DNA from: Bacillus wiedmannii
GTDB taxonomy: Bacteria > Bacillota > Bacilli > Bacillales > Bacillaceae_G
Length of the DNA stretch: 64,000 nucleotides
Direction of reading: 5' to 3'
Assembly (NCBI RefSeq): GCF_001583695.1
Contig: NZ_LOBC01000016.1
Span: 39,878-103,877, forward strand
Below, piece after piece: positions 47,954-56,833 of the stretch; position 1 is the first letter of the stretch, and each line of letters opens with the position of its first letter. The notes beneath the pieces were generated by a model, which did not search any database, had not been told where the DNA came from, and saw only the letters and a list, made by a program, of their open reading frames with translations. Both the position numbers and the translations under genes were made by a program.

Positions 47954-48047
47954 GTTTATATAGAAAGAAAAAAGATATAATAAAGCAGAAATATTGAATA
48001 CTAGATGGTAGACAAGTTAAATGATAGTTTAGTAAGGAGGTTCATAT

Positions 48048-48527
48048 ATGTTAAAAGATACGATCATTAGAACATTCCATAAGGAGGATTTAGAACAAGT
48101 ATTACAGTTGTTCTATGAAACAGTTCATACAATTAATGCAAAAGATTATAACGTGTTACAGCTACAGGCATGGGCACCAGATCGACTAGATAGAGAAAGC
48201 TGGTTAAAGTCTTTAGAAAAGAATATTAGTTATGTAGCGGATCATAACGGTGTGATCGTGGGATTTGGGGATTATAATGATGATCATTACGTGGATCGCT
48301 TATTTACGCATAAAGATTATCAAGGAAAAGGGATAGCTTCCTACATACTACAGAAGTTAGAAAAAGAAGCAGTAAGCTTGGGTCATAGGGAGATATATAC
48401 AGAGGCGAGTATTACAGCAAAACCTTTCTTTGAAAGTAACGGTTTTATTTGCATAAAGGAACAAAAGAAACAGCATAATGGTCAGATTTTTATTAATTAT
48501 GTAATGAAAAAAATAGCCTTCTCATAA
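48048..48527 (+). CDS. GNAT family N-acetyltransferase
   Basis: 159 aa. IIRTFHKEDLEQVLQLFYETVHTIN forms the first strand and helix; the acetyl-CoA loop is HKDYQGKGIASYIL near 95-108, with ITAKPFFESNGFICIKEQK as the closing strand. It resembles YafP-like members. AAGGAGG lies 7 bases before the ATG. The acceptor is unknown. Convergent with the HU gene across a shared terminator. Confidence 0.85.
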   Translation: MLKDTIIRTFHKEDLEQVLQLFYETVHTINAKDYNVLQLQAWAPDRLDRESWLKSLEKNISYVADHNGVIVGFGDYNDDHYVDRLFTHKDYQGKGIASYILQKLEKEAVSLGHREIYTEASITAKPFFESNGFICIKEQKKQHNGQIFINYVMKKIAFS

Positions 48528-48545
48528 ACGAGAAGGCTATTTTTC
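48507..48545. terminator. Bidirectional terminator, GNAT and HU genes
   Basis: AAAAATAGCCTTCTC/GAGAAGGCTATTTTT stem with loop ATAAAC; symmetric A and T runs. Confidence 0.92.
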
Positions 48546-48546
48546 A

Positions 48547-48819
48547 TTATTTTACAGCTTCTTTTAGTTCTTTACCAGCTTTGAAAGCAGGTACTTTAGA
48601 AGCTGCGATTTGCATTTCTTCACCAGTTTGTGGGTTACGGCCTGTACGAGCAGCTCTTTCGCGAACTTCGAATGTACCGAATCCGATAAGTTGTACTTTC
48701 TCACCAGCAGCTAAAGTGTTAGTGATTGATTCTACTACAGTTTGTAAAACTACAGTAGCTTCTTTTTGAGAAATCTCAGCATTTTGTGCTACGTTTTTGA
48801 TTAATTCTGTTTTGTTCAT
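48547..48819 (-). CDS. Nucleoid protein HU
   Basis: 90-aa histone-like DNA-bending protein, exact family length from ATG 48819 ([10 protein letters not shown]). [29 protein letters not shown] holds the beta arms with the intercalating Pro in RNPQTG. GAGGTG sits 6 bases before the ATG; a GTG three codons upstream is part of that site. Single gene, ending in the terminator shared with the GNAT gene. Paralogues are likely elsewhere in the genome. Confidence 0.96.
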   Translation of the reverse strand: MNKTELIKNVAQNAEISQKEATVVLQTVVESITNTLAAGEKVQLIGFGTFEVRERAARTGRNPQTGEEMQIAASKVPAFKAGKELKEAVK

Positions 48820-48960
48820 GTTTTTCACCTCATATGTAAATAATGCTATTTAAGTTGTTATTATAACGTATAAAACATTCGAGAACAAGTGTACGCACAT
48901 ATATTCGTAAAAAAAATGAAATTTGTAATATTTTTGAGAGCCACTTTATAGACATTCAAT

Positions 48961-49776
48961 TTAAGCGGATACAGATTTTTTCTTTAATGCAGTTTGCTCT
49001 TTATTGGAAGGGAGTTTCTTATTATAGGATATGAAATAAGGTAATGCTACAAATAACATACCTCCTACTAAGTTTCCAAAGAAAACAAAAATGAAGTTTG
49101 GAAAATATTCAATCCAAGTTAAATGACCGGCAAAAATTGCAGCTGGGATAACAAACATATTGGCTACAACGTGTTGAAATCCAATCGCAACAAAAGTCAT
49201 AACTGGGAACCAAATGCCGATAATCTTTCCGATAAATTCTTTACTTCCCATACTAAGCCAAACAGCTAAACAAACGAGCCAATTACATCCGATTGCAGAA
49301 ATGAAGGCTTGTAGTGGTGTATCTTGAAGTTTAGCTTGCGCAATAGAAACTGTTTTCGCTAAAAAAGCGCCTTCTGTTAATCCGACGATATGACCGAAAA
49401 AATAAGCAACGAATACAGCACCTATGAAGTTGCTAAACGTAACAATAACTAAATTTCGAATGAAGTGAAATAAGTCGATTTTTTTGTGAAGCCACGCCAT
49501 TGAAACGGTCATCATATTGCCAGTTACTAACTCACCGCCTGCAAGAATAACGAGTATAAGACCGATAGGAAATACAGCGGCACCTAGAAAACTAGTAAAT
49601 GATCCCCAAGATTTTGGCATTGTTCCAATAACATGAATATCGAGTAAATACCCTAATGCTATGAAAGCACCACCAAAAAAACCGAGAATTAGCATAGGGA
49701 GTAATGATAAATGAGCTTTTTTTCTACCGGAATTCGCAGCAAGTTCCGTAATTTCTTCTGGTGTAAATACAGACAT
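48961..49776 (-). CDS. Formate/nitrite transporter (FNT) family channel
   Basis: 271 aa, six hydrophobic segments. Family marks are GGAFIALGY near 35-43, GGELVTGNMMT with the conserved Leu/Thr of the first constriction loop, and the second loop CNWLVCLAVWL. FNT pentamers move formate, nitrite or hydrosulfide with protons. AGGAGAG precedes ATG 49776. Monocistronic; no formate or nitrite enzyme lies nearby, so the substrate is open. Confidence 0.93.
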   Translation of the reverse strand: MSVFTPEEITELAANSGRKKAHLSLLPMLILGFFGGAFIALGYLLDIHVIGTMPKSWGSFTSFLGAAVFPIGLILVILAGGELVTGNMMTVSMAWLHKKIDLFHFIRNLVIVTFSNFIGAVFVAYFFGHIVGLTEGAFLAKTVSIAQAKLQDTPLQAFISAIGCNWLVCLAVWLSMGSKEFIGKIIGIWFPVMTFVAIGFQHVVANMFVIPAAIFAGHLTWIEYFPNFIFVFFGNLVGGMLFVALPYFISYNKKLPSNKEQTALKKKSVSA

Positions 49777-49972
49777 GAATAATCTCTCCTTAATAAAATG
49801 ATAGAATGAATAGAAGGAACATTTTTAAGAATCTATGTATTATAAAAATATGTTATGACTTCTGTATAAATTTGTCAAAGTGAATGAGGATAGAATTGGA
49901 TATAGCTAACATTGTTCATGTTGTCACATTAATGTAACAATAAGGCTTTAAAGTACTTCTAGAGGTGAGAAC

Positions 49973-50866
49973 ATGAATACGAATCATGTAAAAAAAGAAC
50001 AAAAAAAATCAATCGTCAAGATATGTATAATCAGTTTCATAAGTATAGTAGTGATTTCAATAAGTTTGTATTTCTATGCGACAGAAATAGAACGAAAACT
50101 AGTAACAGTTACGTGGAATGAAATAGAAGCTTCTACAATTCCTAAAGAGTTTAATAACAAAAAGATATTACAATTCTCAGATGTGCATTTAGGGCCAGAA
50201 TTTACATTGAAACAACTAGAAAATTTGGTAGAGAAGATGAATGCATTACATCCAGATGTAGTAGTTTTTACAGGGGATTTAATAGATAAGTTTGGATCGT
50301 ATAAGGCGGAAAGAGAAGAAGCGAAAAGTATTTTACAGAAAATACATGCGCCCTTAGGGAAATATGCAGTGTTTGGGAATCATGATAGGGGCGGGGGAGG
50401 TAGTTTATTTTATAAAAAGTATATGGAGGAAGCTGGTTTCTCTGTGTTAGTAAATGAAGTGCATAAAATTAATGCAGAAAATGGCAAATATATTACAATA
50501 TCAGGTTTGGATGATTTTTTATTAGGGAATCCGAAAATAGACGCGACTTTAAAACAAGTAAGGCAACAAGATTTTAATATGCTCTTAGTACATGAGCCGG
50601 ATATTGTAGACAAAGTAGCTCGTTACCCAGTTGATTTTCAAATGTCAGGACATAGTCACGGAGGACAAGTTCAAATTCCTTTTATAGGTCCATTAATTAC
50701 TACAAAATTAGCTGAGAGTCATGTTGAAGGTATGTATGAATTAGAAGGGAAGAATAAGCCGTTACATTTATACGTAAATCGTGGTATTGGGACAACACGA
50801 ATGCCTGTTAGATTTTGGAGTGTACCTGAACTTTCAGTATTTGTGTTAAAGCAAAATAGCAACTAA
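49973..50866 (+). CDS. Membrane-anchored metallophosphoesterase (YkuE-like)
   Basis: 297 aa. One N-terminal membrane segment (about 15-38) places the catalytic domain outside or at the membrane. Dimetal motifs are LQFSDVHLGP, VVFTGDLID, GNHDRGGGG and SGHSHGGQVQIP, all intact. Relatives include YkuE and lipid A/UDP-diacylglucosamine phosphatase-like enzymes. GAGGTG precedes the ATG. Alone between terminators; substrate unknown. Confidence 0.88.
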   Translation: MNTNHVKKEQKKSIVKICIISFISIVVISISLYFYATEIERKLVTVTWNEIEASTIPKEFNNKKILQFSDVHLGPEFTLKQLENLVEKMNALHPDVVVFTGDLIDKFGSYKAEREEAKSILQKIHAPLGKYAVFGNHDRGGGGSLFYKKYMEEAGFSVLVNEVHKINAENGKYITISGLDDFLLGNPKIDATLKQVRQQDFNMLLVHEPDIVDKVARYPVDFQMSGHSHGGQVQIPFIGPLITTKLAESHVEGMYELEGKNKPLHLYVNRGIGTTRMPVRFWSVPELSVFVLKQNSN

Positions 50867-50886
50867 ACTATTTTAGAGTAGTAACA

Positions 50887-50914
50887 GGACTTTCAGAGAA
50901 AGTTCTCTTTTTTT
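50887..50914 (+). terminator. Terminator after the phosphoesterase gene
   Basis: GGACTTTC pairs with GAAAGTTC (one wobble) around AGA, then seven T's. Confidence 0.75.
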
Positions 50915-50979
50915 ATTGGGTAAATACAGAATGTTATGTGATTTTTATTTAAAGTGTTAAAAAGGAAAGGGGAATTTCT

Positions 50980-51114
50980 ATGGTAGAAACATGGCATAAA
51001 GAATTGGAAAGTTTATATAACGAAATGGTTTCGTGGCAAATTACTTTTAAGTATTGTAAATAGTTATGTAGAGATGGAAAAGAATCTTTTCATCATGTAG
51101 AAGTGAAAAAGTAA
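50980..51114 (+). pseudogene. Small frame split by an in-frame amber codon
   Basis: An ATG with AAAGGGG site opens a 27-codon frame (MVETWHKELESLYNEMVSWQ...) that ends at TAG 51061-51063. The same frame continues for 16 more codons to TAA 51112-51114 with plausible composition. Either a real 27-aa peptide or a 44-aa protein broken by a nonsense change. Not recognised. Confidence 0.35.
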
Positions 51115-51125
51115 TTTACATAAAT

Positions 51126-51165
51126 AAAAAACAACAATAGGTTATGTAACCTATTGTTGTTTTTT
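51126..51165. terminator. Bidirectional terminator next to the chitinase gene
   Basis: AAAAAACAACAATAGGTT pairs perfectly with AACCTATTGTTGTTTTTT around ATGT. Confidence 0.92.
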
Positions 51166-51166
51166 A

Positions 51167-52249
51167 TTATTTTTGCAAGGGAATAGCATCAAAATATGTT
51201 CTATAGTTATTAGAGAATTCAAAGTTGTTTTTTGCATCCCAATTAATAGACCAAGACATTAGGCCGCGGAATGCAGGGTAGCCACTCTGATTTGAAAGTT
51301 TATACTTTCCTCCGAAAGGAATTCCTTTAATGATATAATCTAAAGCTTTTTTCATTTCAGTTGGAGAAATATATCCGCCACTTGGAGCGGCCGCTGGTGC
51401 TGCAGGAAGTCCAATCATGACTTGATCCGAACGAAGAGCTGGGAAAATGTTATTTGTATTACCACCTACAGGAAAACCATGTAAGAGCATATCTGCCATA
51501 GCGACTTCGTAGTCTGCAGTACCTTGATTGTAGTTATTACCGTCCATTCCAATCCCGCTACCAGCGTTGTAGTGTTGAACGTGAATGTATGTTAGTTTGT
51601 CTTTTACTCCGAAAATAATCGGTAAATAAGCACCCCAGATGCTTCCGTATGCGCTATAACCACCTTGAACATAAGCTGTTTCAGGAGCCATGCTTAATAA
51701 AAAATCTGGACCGTAATGATCTGAGATTGTTCGAATAGCTGAGATAAGATTTACGATTTGAGGAGTAGTTGGGTTTTTAAAATTAGTGTCATTTCCGTTT
51801 AAGTAAATACCTGATTCAAGGTCAATATCTATTCCATCAAAACCATATTTATCGATCAGAGATTGTAGGGAATTAATAAAACGTTGCTTAGCCGCATTGT
51901 CAGGAAGTAAAACGACCCCATTTTGTCCACCTATTGAAAGAACTATTTTCTTACCTTTACTTTTTAAATAAGAAATATCTGATTTAAACTCTGCATCTGT
52001 ACCATACACAGGAGAAAATTCAACAGTGGAACGATCACCACCAGTTTCACCGAAAGATACATTGATTACATCCCATTTTGGTGAAACGTCTCTTAATTTA
52101 ATAATGCCAGTACCGTTGTCGAAGTTATGCCAGTATCCAACGAGTAATTTTGATCCTAAATTGTTTGCAGCTTGTGCTTGGAAGGGAGCTAGCGGTAGCA
52201 GTAAGAAAATTACTAACGTACAACAAATAAATTTGAACTTGTTTAACAT
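51167..52249 (-). CDS. Secreted GH18 chitinase (ChiA36 type)
   Basis: 360-aa exported chitinase. Signal peptide 1-27 (ending AQA), then a single GH18 barrel with no chitin-binding or fibronectin domain. The catalytic DxxDxDxE motif reads FDGIDIDLES with Glu145 as acid; VLSIGGQNG and WSINWDAKNN mark other conserved strands. This one-domain architecture and length match the small 36-kDa chitinase of B. cereus and B. thuringiensis. ATG 52249 is preceded by GGAGTG. Single gene. Confidence 0.95.
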   Translation of the reverse strand: MLNKFKFICCTLVIFLLLPLAPFQAQAANNLGSKLLVGYWHNFDNGTGIIKLRDVSPKWDVINVSFGETGGDRSTVEFSPVYGTDAEFKSDISYLKSKGKKIVLSIGGQNGVVLLPDNAAKQRFINSLQSLIDKYGFDGIDIDLESGIYLNGNDTNFKNPTTPQIVNLISAIRTISDHYGPDFLLSMAPETAYVQGGYSAYGSIWGAYLPIIFGVKDKLTYIHVQHYNAGSGIGMDGNNYNQGTADYEVAMADMLLHGFPVGGNTNNIFPALRSDQVMIGLPAAPAAAPSGGYISPTEMKKALDYIIKGIPFGGKYKLSNQSGYPAFRGLMSWSINWDAKNNFEFSNNYRTYFDAIPLQK

Positions 52250-52483
52250 ATCAACACTCCTATACGAAAAGTTGTCTAGATGTATAATCTTGTTTATTTT
52301 ATGATATCTGAAAATTCGATCTTTTGTAAGGTGACTATAATTTTCTCAACAATTGTGTATGGAAAATTATTAAACCTAATGTAATAATTTTTGGAGGAGA
52401 TCGAATTACGATTGTTAAATTCAGAATATTTTGATATATTTTAAAGTATAGGACAAGATTTTTCGCATAATACTCTTACATAA
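52250..52483. other. Intergenic region upstream of the chitinase
   Basis: AT-rich sequence before the divergent chitinase gene. No catabolite (cre) or PlcR site could be recognised, and no small gene is supported. Confidence 0.4.
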
Positions 52484-52632
52484 AGTGAAACTTTAATCAG
52501 TGGGGCTTTGTTCATCCCCGCTGATTATCAGCCCTCACCAATCGGGCTTTTACGGGCAGTAGATTCCCACCTAACTTCTTTGCTTCCGCTGAATTTTGAG
52601 GTGGGGGTCTTACTGCCCGTTAATGCGGGGTA
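52484..52632 (+). repeat. bcr1-like structured repeat of the B. cereus group
   Basis: About 150 GC-richer bases with three strong hairpins: AATCAG-T-GGGG with CCCC-G-CTGATT (52495-52526), AGCCC/GGGCT (52530-52548), and ACGGGCAGTA/TACTGCCCGT (52552-52561 with 52611-52620) with CCCACCT/AGGTGGG inside. CCCCGC and GCGGGG at 52516 and 52625 allow an outer alternative stem. Size, fold and sequence agree with the bcr1 interspersed repeats known only from this group; the name is from memory of the family. It lies directly before the permease gene. Confidence 0.75.
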
Positions 52633-52669
52633 AATTTCAAAATTAAGTTTGGAAGGGGATGTACAAGAG

Positions 52670-54064
52670 TTGGATAAAAATCTTAAGAAAGACCTCAAAA
52701 TACGCCACATTACAATGATTTCCATTGGTGGCGTAATAGGAGCTGGTTTGTTTGTTGGAAGCGGTGCGGTTGTGCATTCAGCCGGACCAGGTTCTATCGT
52801 TTCATATGCATTAGCAGGACTTCTAGTCATTTTCGTTATGAGAATGCTAGGGGAAATGGCAGCTATTAACCCGACAAGTGGTTCATTTGCAACATATGCA
52901 AGAGAAGCAATTGGTCCATGGGCCGGTTATACAATTGGGTGGCTATATTGGTTTTTCTGGGTAATTGTTATTGCGATAGAAGCTACAGCAGGTGCTGGTA
53001 TTATTCAATATTGGATTCCAGAAATCCCGCTCTGGTTATTAAGCTTAATATTAACGATTTTATTAACATTGACGAATGTTTTTTCGGTGAAATCATTTGG
53101 AGAGTTTGAATATTGGTTTTCATTTATTAAAGTAATAAGTATTGTTTTGTTCCTTTGTCTTGGACTCGCTGTTATTTTAGGATTTGTACCAGGAACGGAA
53201 GCACCTGGCACTTCGAATTTAGTAGGGCAAGGAGGATTTATGCCAAATGGTATAAGTTCGGTGCTACTTGGAATTACCGTCGTTATATTTTCATTTATGG
53301 GATCAGAGATTGTCGCAGTAGCCGCTGGAGAGTCTGTCGAACCTGTAAAAGCAGTAAAAACAGCAACAAATAGTGTAATTTGGCGTATTCTCGTATTTTT
53401 TATTGGATCGATCGCTGTAGTTGTTACACTCCTTCCGTGGAATTCAGCGAACATACTAAAAAGCCCGTTTGTGGCGGTGCTGGAACATATAGGGATACCA
53501 GCGGCAGCACAAATTATGAACTTTATCGTTTTAACAGCTGTACTTTCTTGTTTAAATTCGGGTTTATATACGAACTCAAGAATGCTTTTTTCAATGGCAG
53601 AAAGAGGAGACGCGCCAAAGGCATTTTTGAAATTGAATAGTAGTGGTGTTCCAGTTCGGGCGGTTTTATTTGGAACTTTCTTTGCTTACATTGGAGTTGT
53701 TTTTAGTTACATATCTCCAGATAAAGTATTTTTATTTTTAGTGAATGCATCTGGCGGGATTGCGTTACTCGTTTATCTCGTTATAGCGGTTTCACATTTC
53801 AAGATACGTAAAAAAATGGGGAAAGCGGAACAACAAAATTTGAAAGTCAAAATGTGGCTTTTTCCATATGTAACATATGTTACAATTACTGCGATTATAG
53901 CAGTTTTAGTTGCCATGCTCGCAATTGAATCTTTACGTTCACAAGCGCTTTTAACAATGCTTGTTACTGTTCTTATAATAATTTCTTATTTTATTTTTAA
54001 TAGAAATAAAAATAGTACATTATTGAATCCTAAAAGCAAGAATGAGGAATCTGTTCGATTCTAA
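52670..54064 (+). CDS. Amino acid permease (APC superfamily, GABA permease-like)
   Basis: 464 aa, twelve hydrophobic segments. The first segment SIGGVIGAGLFVGSGAVVHSAGPG is the APC substrate/ion-binding signature; the start region DLKIRHITMIS is typical of the GabP/AnsP/RocE type. TTG 52670 is taken as start because GGAAGGGG lies upstream; spacing (11 bases) is long and the TTG at 52649 remains possible. The leader contains a bcr1-like element, which is probably transcribed with the gene. No clear terminator follows. Substrate unknown. Confidence 0.85.
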   Translation: MDKNLKKDLKIRHITMISIGGVIGAGLFVGSGAVVHSAGPGSIVSYALAGLLVIFVMRMLGEMAAINPTSGSFATYAREAIGPWAGYTIGWLYWFFWVIVIAIEATAGAGIIQYWIPEIPLWLLSLILTILLTLTNVFSVKSFGEFEYWFSFIKVISIVLFLCLGLAVILGFVPGTEAPGTSNLVGQGGFMPNGISSVLLGITVVIFSFMGSEIVAVAAGESVEPVKAVKTATNSVIWRILVFFIGSIAVVVTLLPWNSANILKSPFVAVLEHIGIPAAAQIMNFIVLTAVLSCLNSGLYTNSRMLFSMAERGDAPKAFLKLNSSGVPVRAVLFGTFFAYIGVVFSYISPDKVFLFLVNASGGIALLVYLVIAVSHFKIRKKMGKAEQQNLKVKMWLFPYVTYVTITAIIAVLVAMLAIESLRSQALLTMLVTVLIIISYFIFNRNKNSTLLNPKSKNEESVRF

Positions 54065-54224
54065 TTTCTTGTTTTAGAAGAGAGTTACACCCAATCATTG
54101 CTATAAAAGAATCATATATAATCATAGAAACAAGTAATTACTATTGTCATAGTGAATATAAACTTTTTTCTTGACTTTTTATATGAAGGCGAGCAAAATG
54201 GTAAAAAAGGAAGGGGGGATGACG

Positions 54225-54536
54225 ATGGAAGAGTACGTACTAGAGCTGTATAACTTGTTATATACGACAGAATGGCAAGATATTGTTTCATTTCTAGGAA
54301 TAATGTTTTGTATGAAAATTGTAATTGTATATATGGAAGAGCAAGGTATGTTCTATTCCTTCTCATCTCCGTTCGATGTGCAGCGCGAGCCGTTGCCAAA
54401 CTATGCCAAGGTAAATTACGAACAATTTCCTTTTGTGATTTTCTTTATGATTCAATTTATAACAGCAATTGTAAAGAAAAAGGAAAGTGACGATGAAGAG
54501 TGCCATTCAACTTGTAATATAGCGACTGCTTTTTAA
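54225..54536 (+). CDS. Small membrane protein, unknown
   Basis: 103 aa, not recognised. Two hydrophobic segments, about residues 17-33 (VSFLGIMFCMKIVIVYM) and 68-78, with a conserved-looking polar loop FSSPFDVQREPLPNYAKVNYE between them and a Lys/Glu/Cys tail. GGAAGGGGGG lies just before two ATGs; 54225 has the better spacing, 54219 is also possible. A 38-aa membrane protein gene follows after 24 bases, then the DUF420 gene. Confidence 0.65.
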   Translation: MEEYVLELYNLLYTTEWQDIVSFLGIMFCMKIVIVYMEEQGMFYSFSSPFDVQREPLPNYAKVNYEQFPFVIFFMIQFITAIVKKKESDDEECHSTCNIATAF

Positions 54537-54560
54537 GCTAAATACAAGGAGGAGATTTAT

Positions 54561-54677
54561 ATGTGGTTTCGATTTCTTATGATTGGTTTCTTTTCATTAA
54601 CAGCAATTTCTTTAATGGGATATCAAGTGTCTGAAATTTATCAAGCATATAGCAATACGTTTTTTAACAAAAACTAA
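54561..54677 (+). CDS. 38-aa single-span membrane protein
   Basis: A short gene supported by a perfect AAGGAGG site 8 bases before ATG 54561. The product has one hydrophobic segment (FLMIGFFSLTAISLMGY) and an aromatic/Asn tail ending FFNKN. Not recognised. It lies 24 bases after the preceding small membrane protein gene and before a terminator, so the two form a unit. Such short hydrophobic proteins are often subunits of membrane complexes; a link to the oxidase-maturation gene next door is only a guess. Confidence 0.6.
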   Translation: MWFRFLMIGFFSLTAISLMGYQVSEIYQAYSNTFFNKN

Positions 54678-54706
54678 TTACATTGCTATTTAAATAATAA
54701 AGCGAT

Positions 54707-54747
54707 AAAATCCTTCTTAAGAAGTTTTATTAAGAAGGATTTTTTTC
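54707..54747 (+). terminator. Terminator after the small membrane genes
   Basis: AAAATCCTTCTTAA pairs with TTAAGAAGGATTTT around GAAGTTTTA-type loop, with a T run. Confidence 0.85.
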
Positions 54748-54853
54748 TATGCTCTGTCTTACTGTGTCAAACTATTGTCACATTTACACTGTGAATAATA
54801 TGTTAAAATAGTGAGGTTACGTATACATATTTGAAGGAAGAGGAGTGACCATT

Positions 54854-55396
54854 TTGGTGGATCAATCAACTAATCAGAAAAGCTATGCTCCTATTGTGAT
54901 AACGCTTTCTGTAATTGTAAATGCGATTATTTTATTTTTGTTCTTTGGACCTGTTGGCTATGAAGGAGAAGTACATTTTGATGTAACAATTTTACCAATG
55001 TTAAATGCAATTTTTAATAGCTTTACGTTCGTATTCTTATTAGCAGCTTTATACTCTATTATTAAGAAAAATGTGAAAATGCACCGCGGTTTTATCCTGG
55101 CAGCATTTACAACGACGTTGCTATTTTGTGTTTCTTATTTATCGTATCATTACTTGGCGCCGGCAACACATTTTGGTGGAGAAGGATTCATTAAATATGT
55201 GTACTTCATTATTTTAATTACACATATTATCCTTGCAGCAATTATTGTACCACTTGCATTGTTTGCACTTGTATTTGGTTTTACAAATCAATTAACACGT
55301 CATCGTAAAATTGTACGTTGGACGATGCCGATTTGGTTATATGTAAGTTTATCTGGTGTTATTGTTTACTTAATGATCTCACCTTATTACCAATAA
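54854..55396 (+). CDS. DUF420 family protein (YozB/CtaM-like)
   Basis: 180 aa with five hydrophobic segments and conserved His residues (VHFDVTILPMLNA, MHRGF, YHYLAPATHFGG, THIILA). This is the DUF420 family; the S. aureus member CtaM is needed to mature a heme-copper oxidase, and B. subtilis YozB is the close relative. TTG 54854 is preferred since AGGAG sits 8 bases upstream; the GTG at 54845 overlaps that site. Terminated directly downstream. Role in oxidase assembly is by family only. Confidence 0.85.
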   Translation: MVDQSTNQKSYAPIVITLSVIVNAIILFLFFGPVGYEGEVHFDVTILPMLNAIFNSFTFVFLLAALYSIIKKNVKMHRGFILAAFTTTLLFCVSYLSYHYLAPATHFGGEGFIKYVYFIILITHIILAAIIVPLALFALVFGFTNQLTRHRKIVRWTMPIWLYVSLSGVIVYLMISPYYQ

Positions 55397-55427
55397 AAAA
55401 TCTCAGCCTGTAGGCTGGGATTTTTTT
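55395..55427 (+). terminator. Terminator after the DUF420 gene
   Basis: AAAAAATCTCAGCC pairs with GGCTGGGATTTTTT (one wobble) around TGTA. Confidence 0.9.
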
Positions 55428-55512
55428 GTTAGGCAAATATTTTTGTGAAATGAAAAAAATATGGTATACAAAAGTATAGTTGCTTTTCATATAGAAGGGA
55501 TGGTAAAGGAAT

Positions 55513-56676
55513 ATGCAAAATTTTGTATTTCGTAATCCAACGAAACTTATTTTCGGTAAAGGGCAGTTAGAACAGTTGAAAACTGAAATTCCACAGTTCG
55601 GTAAAAAAGTTCTTCTCGTATACGGGGGAGGCAGTATTAAAAGAAACGGTATTTATGATAATGTAATTTCTATTTTAAAAGATATAAATGCAGAAGTATT
55701 TGAATTGACAGGCGTTGAACCGAATCCTCGTGTATCAACTGTAAGGAAAGGAATTCAAATTTGTAAAGATAATGGTGTTGAATTTATTTTAGCAGTTGGC
55801 GGAGGAAGTGTGATCGACTGTACGAAGGCAATTGCTGCTGGTAGCAAATATGATGGAGATGTATGGGATATTGTAACGAAAAAAGCATTTGCTAGTGAGG
55901 CGTTACCATTTGGTACGGTGCTTACTCTTGCAGCGACAGGCTCTGAAATGAATGCTGGTTCTGTCATTACAAACTGGGAAACGAATGAAAAATATGGCTG
56001 GGGTAGCCCAGTTACTTTCCCGCAGTTTTCAATTTTAGATCCAGTCCATACTGCGTCTGTACCGAAAGACCAAACAATTTACGGTATGGTAGATATTATG
56101 TCGCACGTATTAGAGCAGTATTTCCACCACGGAACAAATACAGAACTACAAGATCGTTATTGTGAATCTGTATTAAAAACAGTAATTGAAACCGCTCCTA
56201 AGCTTTTAAGTGATTTAGAAAATTATGAGCATAGAGAAACCATTTTATATTGCGGTACTATGGCGTTAAACGGCATTTTAGCGATGGGAGTAAAAGGAGA
56301 CTGGGCAACTCACAATATTGAGCACGCAGTTTCTGCGGTTCATGATATACCACACGGGGGTGGCCTTGCGATTTTATTCCCGAACTGGATGAAGCATGTT
56401 CTAGATGAAAATGTAAGTCGTTTTAAACAGTTCGCTATTCGTGTATTCCATGTAGAAACAGATGGGAAAACTGATCGAGAAGTTGCGTTAGAAGGAATTG
56501 AGGCGTTACGTCAATTTTGGACTTCAATTGAGGCGCCGGTAACATTAGCTGATTACGCTATTGGGGAAAATGAAATTTATTTAATGGCGGATAAAGCAAT
56601 GGCTTATGGCGAATTTGGTAACTTTAAAAAATTAAATAAAGACGATGTTTTAAGCATATATAAAGCTTCTTTATAA
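55513..56676 (+). CDS. Iron-containing alcohol dehydrogenase (YugJ/BdhA-like)
   Basis: 387 aa of the group III alcohol dehydrogenases. NAD(P) loop [15 protein letters not shown] near 96-110; metal ligands in [15 protein letters not shown] and in [23 protein letters not shown]. Closest in layout to the butanol dehydrogenases and to B. subtilis YugJ/YugK, which reduce aldehydes with NADPH. AAAGGAA precedes the ATG. Single gene; physiological substrate uncertain. Confidence 0.93.
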   Translation: MQNFVFRNPTKLIFGKGQLEQLKTEIPQFGKKVLLVYGGGSIKRNGIYDNVISILKDINAEVFELTGVEPNPRVSTVRKGIQICKDNGVEFILAVGGGSVIDCTKAIAAGSKYDGDVWDIVTKKAFASEALPFGTVLTLAATGSEMNAGSVITNWETNEKYGWGSPVTFPQFSILDPVHTASVPKDQTIYGMVDIMSHVLEQYFHHGTNTELQDRYCESVLKTVIETAPKLLSDLENYEHRETILYCGTMALNGILAMGVKGDWATHNIEHAVSAVHDIPHGGGLAILFPNWMKHVLDENVSRFKQFAIRVFHVETDGKTDREVALEGIEALRQFWTSIEAPVTLADYAIGENEIYLMADKAMAYGEFGNFKKLNKDDVLSIYKASL

Positions 56677-56687
56677 GTGAATCAAGC

Positions 56688-56730
56688 AAAGAAACCCATT
56701 TGATATAACAATCAAATGGGTTTCTTTTTG
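56688..56730 (+). terminator. Terminator after the alcohol dehydrogenase gene
   Basis: AAAGAAACCCATTTGAT pairs with ATCAAATGGGTTTCTTT around ATAACA, then TTTG. Confidence 0.9.
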
Positions 56731-56740
56731 TTGTTTATAA

Positions 56741-56791
56741 CTGTTTTTGACTGGTTTTGGTTATTTTTGAATGTTTATGGTTGATTTTTGT
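56741..56791 (+). promoter_or_regulatory. Three phased repeats, likely FruR operators
   Basis: A TTTTTGA-like core recurs at 56744, 56764 and 56785 in related contexts (CTGTTTTTGACTGG, TTATTTTTGAATG, TGATTTTTGTGA), spaced 20 and 21 bases. This is two helical turns, so the sites lie on one face. DeoR-type regulators such as FruR bind arrays of this kind before their own operon. Confidence 0.6.
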
Positions 56792-56803
56792 GATCGTTTT
56801 CAT
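56788..56803 (+). promoter_or_regulatory. Catabolite-responsive (cre) site before fruR
   Basis: TTGTGATCGTTTTCAT fits the cre consensus WTGNAANCGNWNNCAW with one mismatch. CcpA repression of fructose use in the presence of glucose is the expected effect. Confidence 0.65.
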
Positions 56804-56833
56804 TATACTGTAATCAAAGAAGAGGTGAATAAA

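Noticed and set aside
53155-53640. Several frames of 72-86 codons within the permease gene
   Set aside because: Overlap the permease in other phases with Arg/Cys-rich, unlikely composition.
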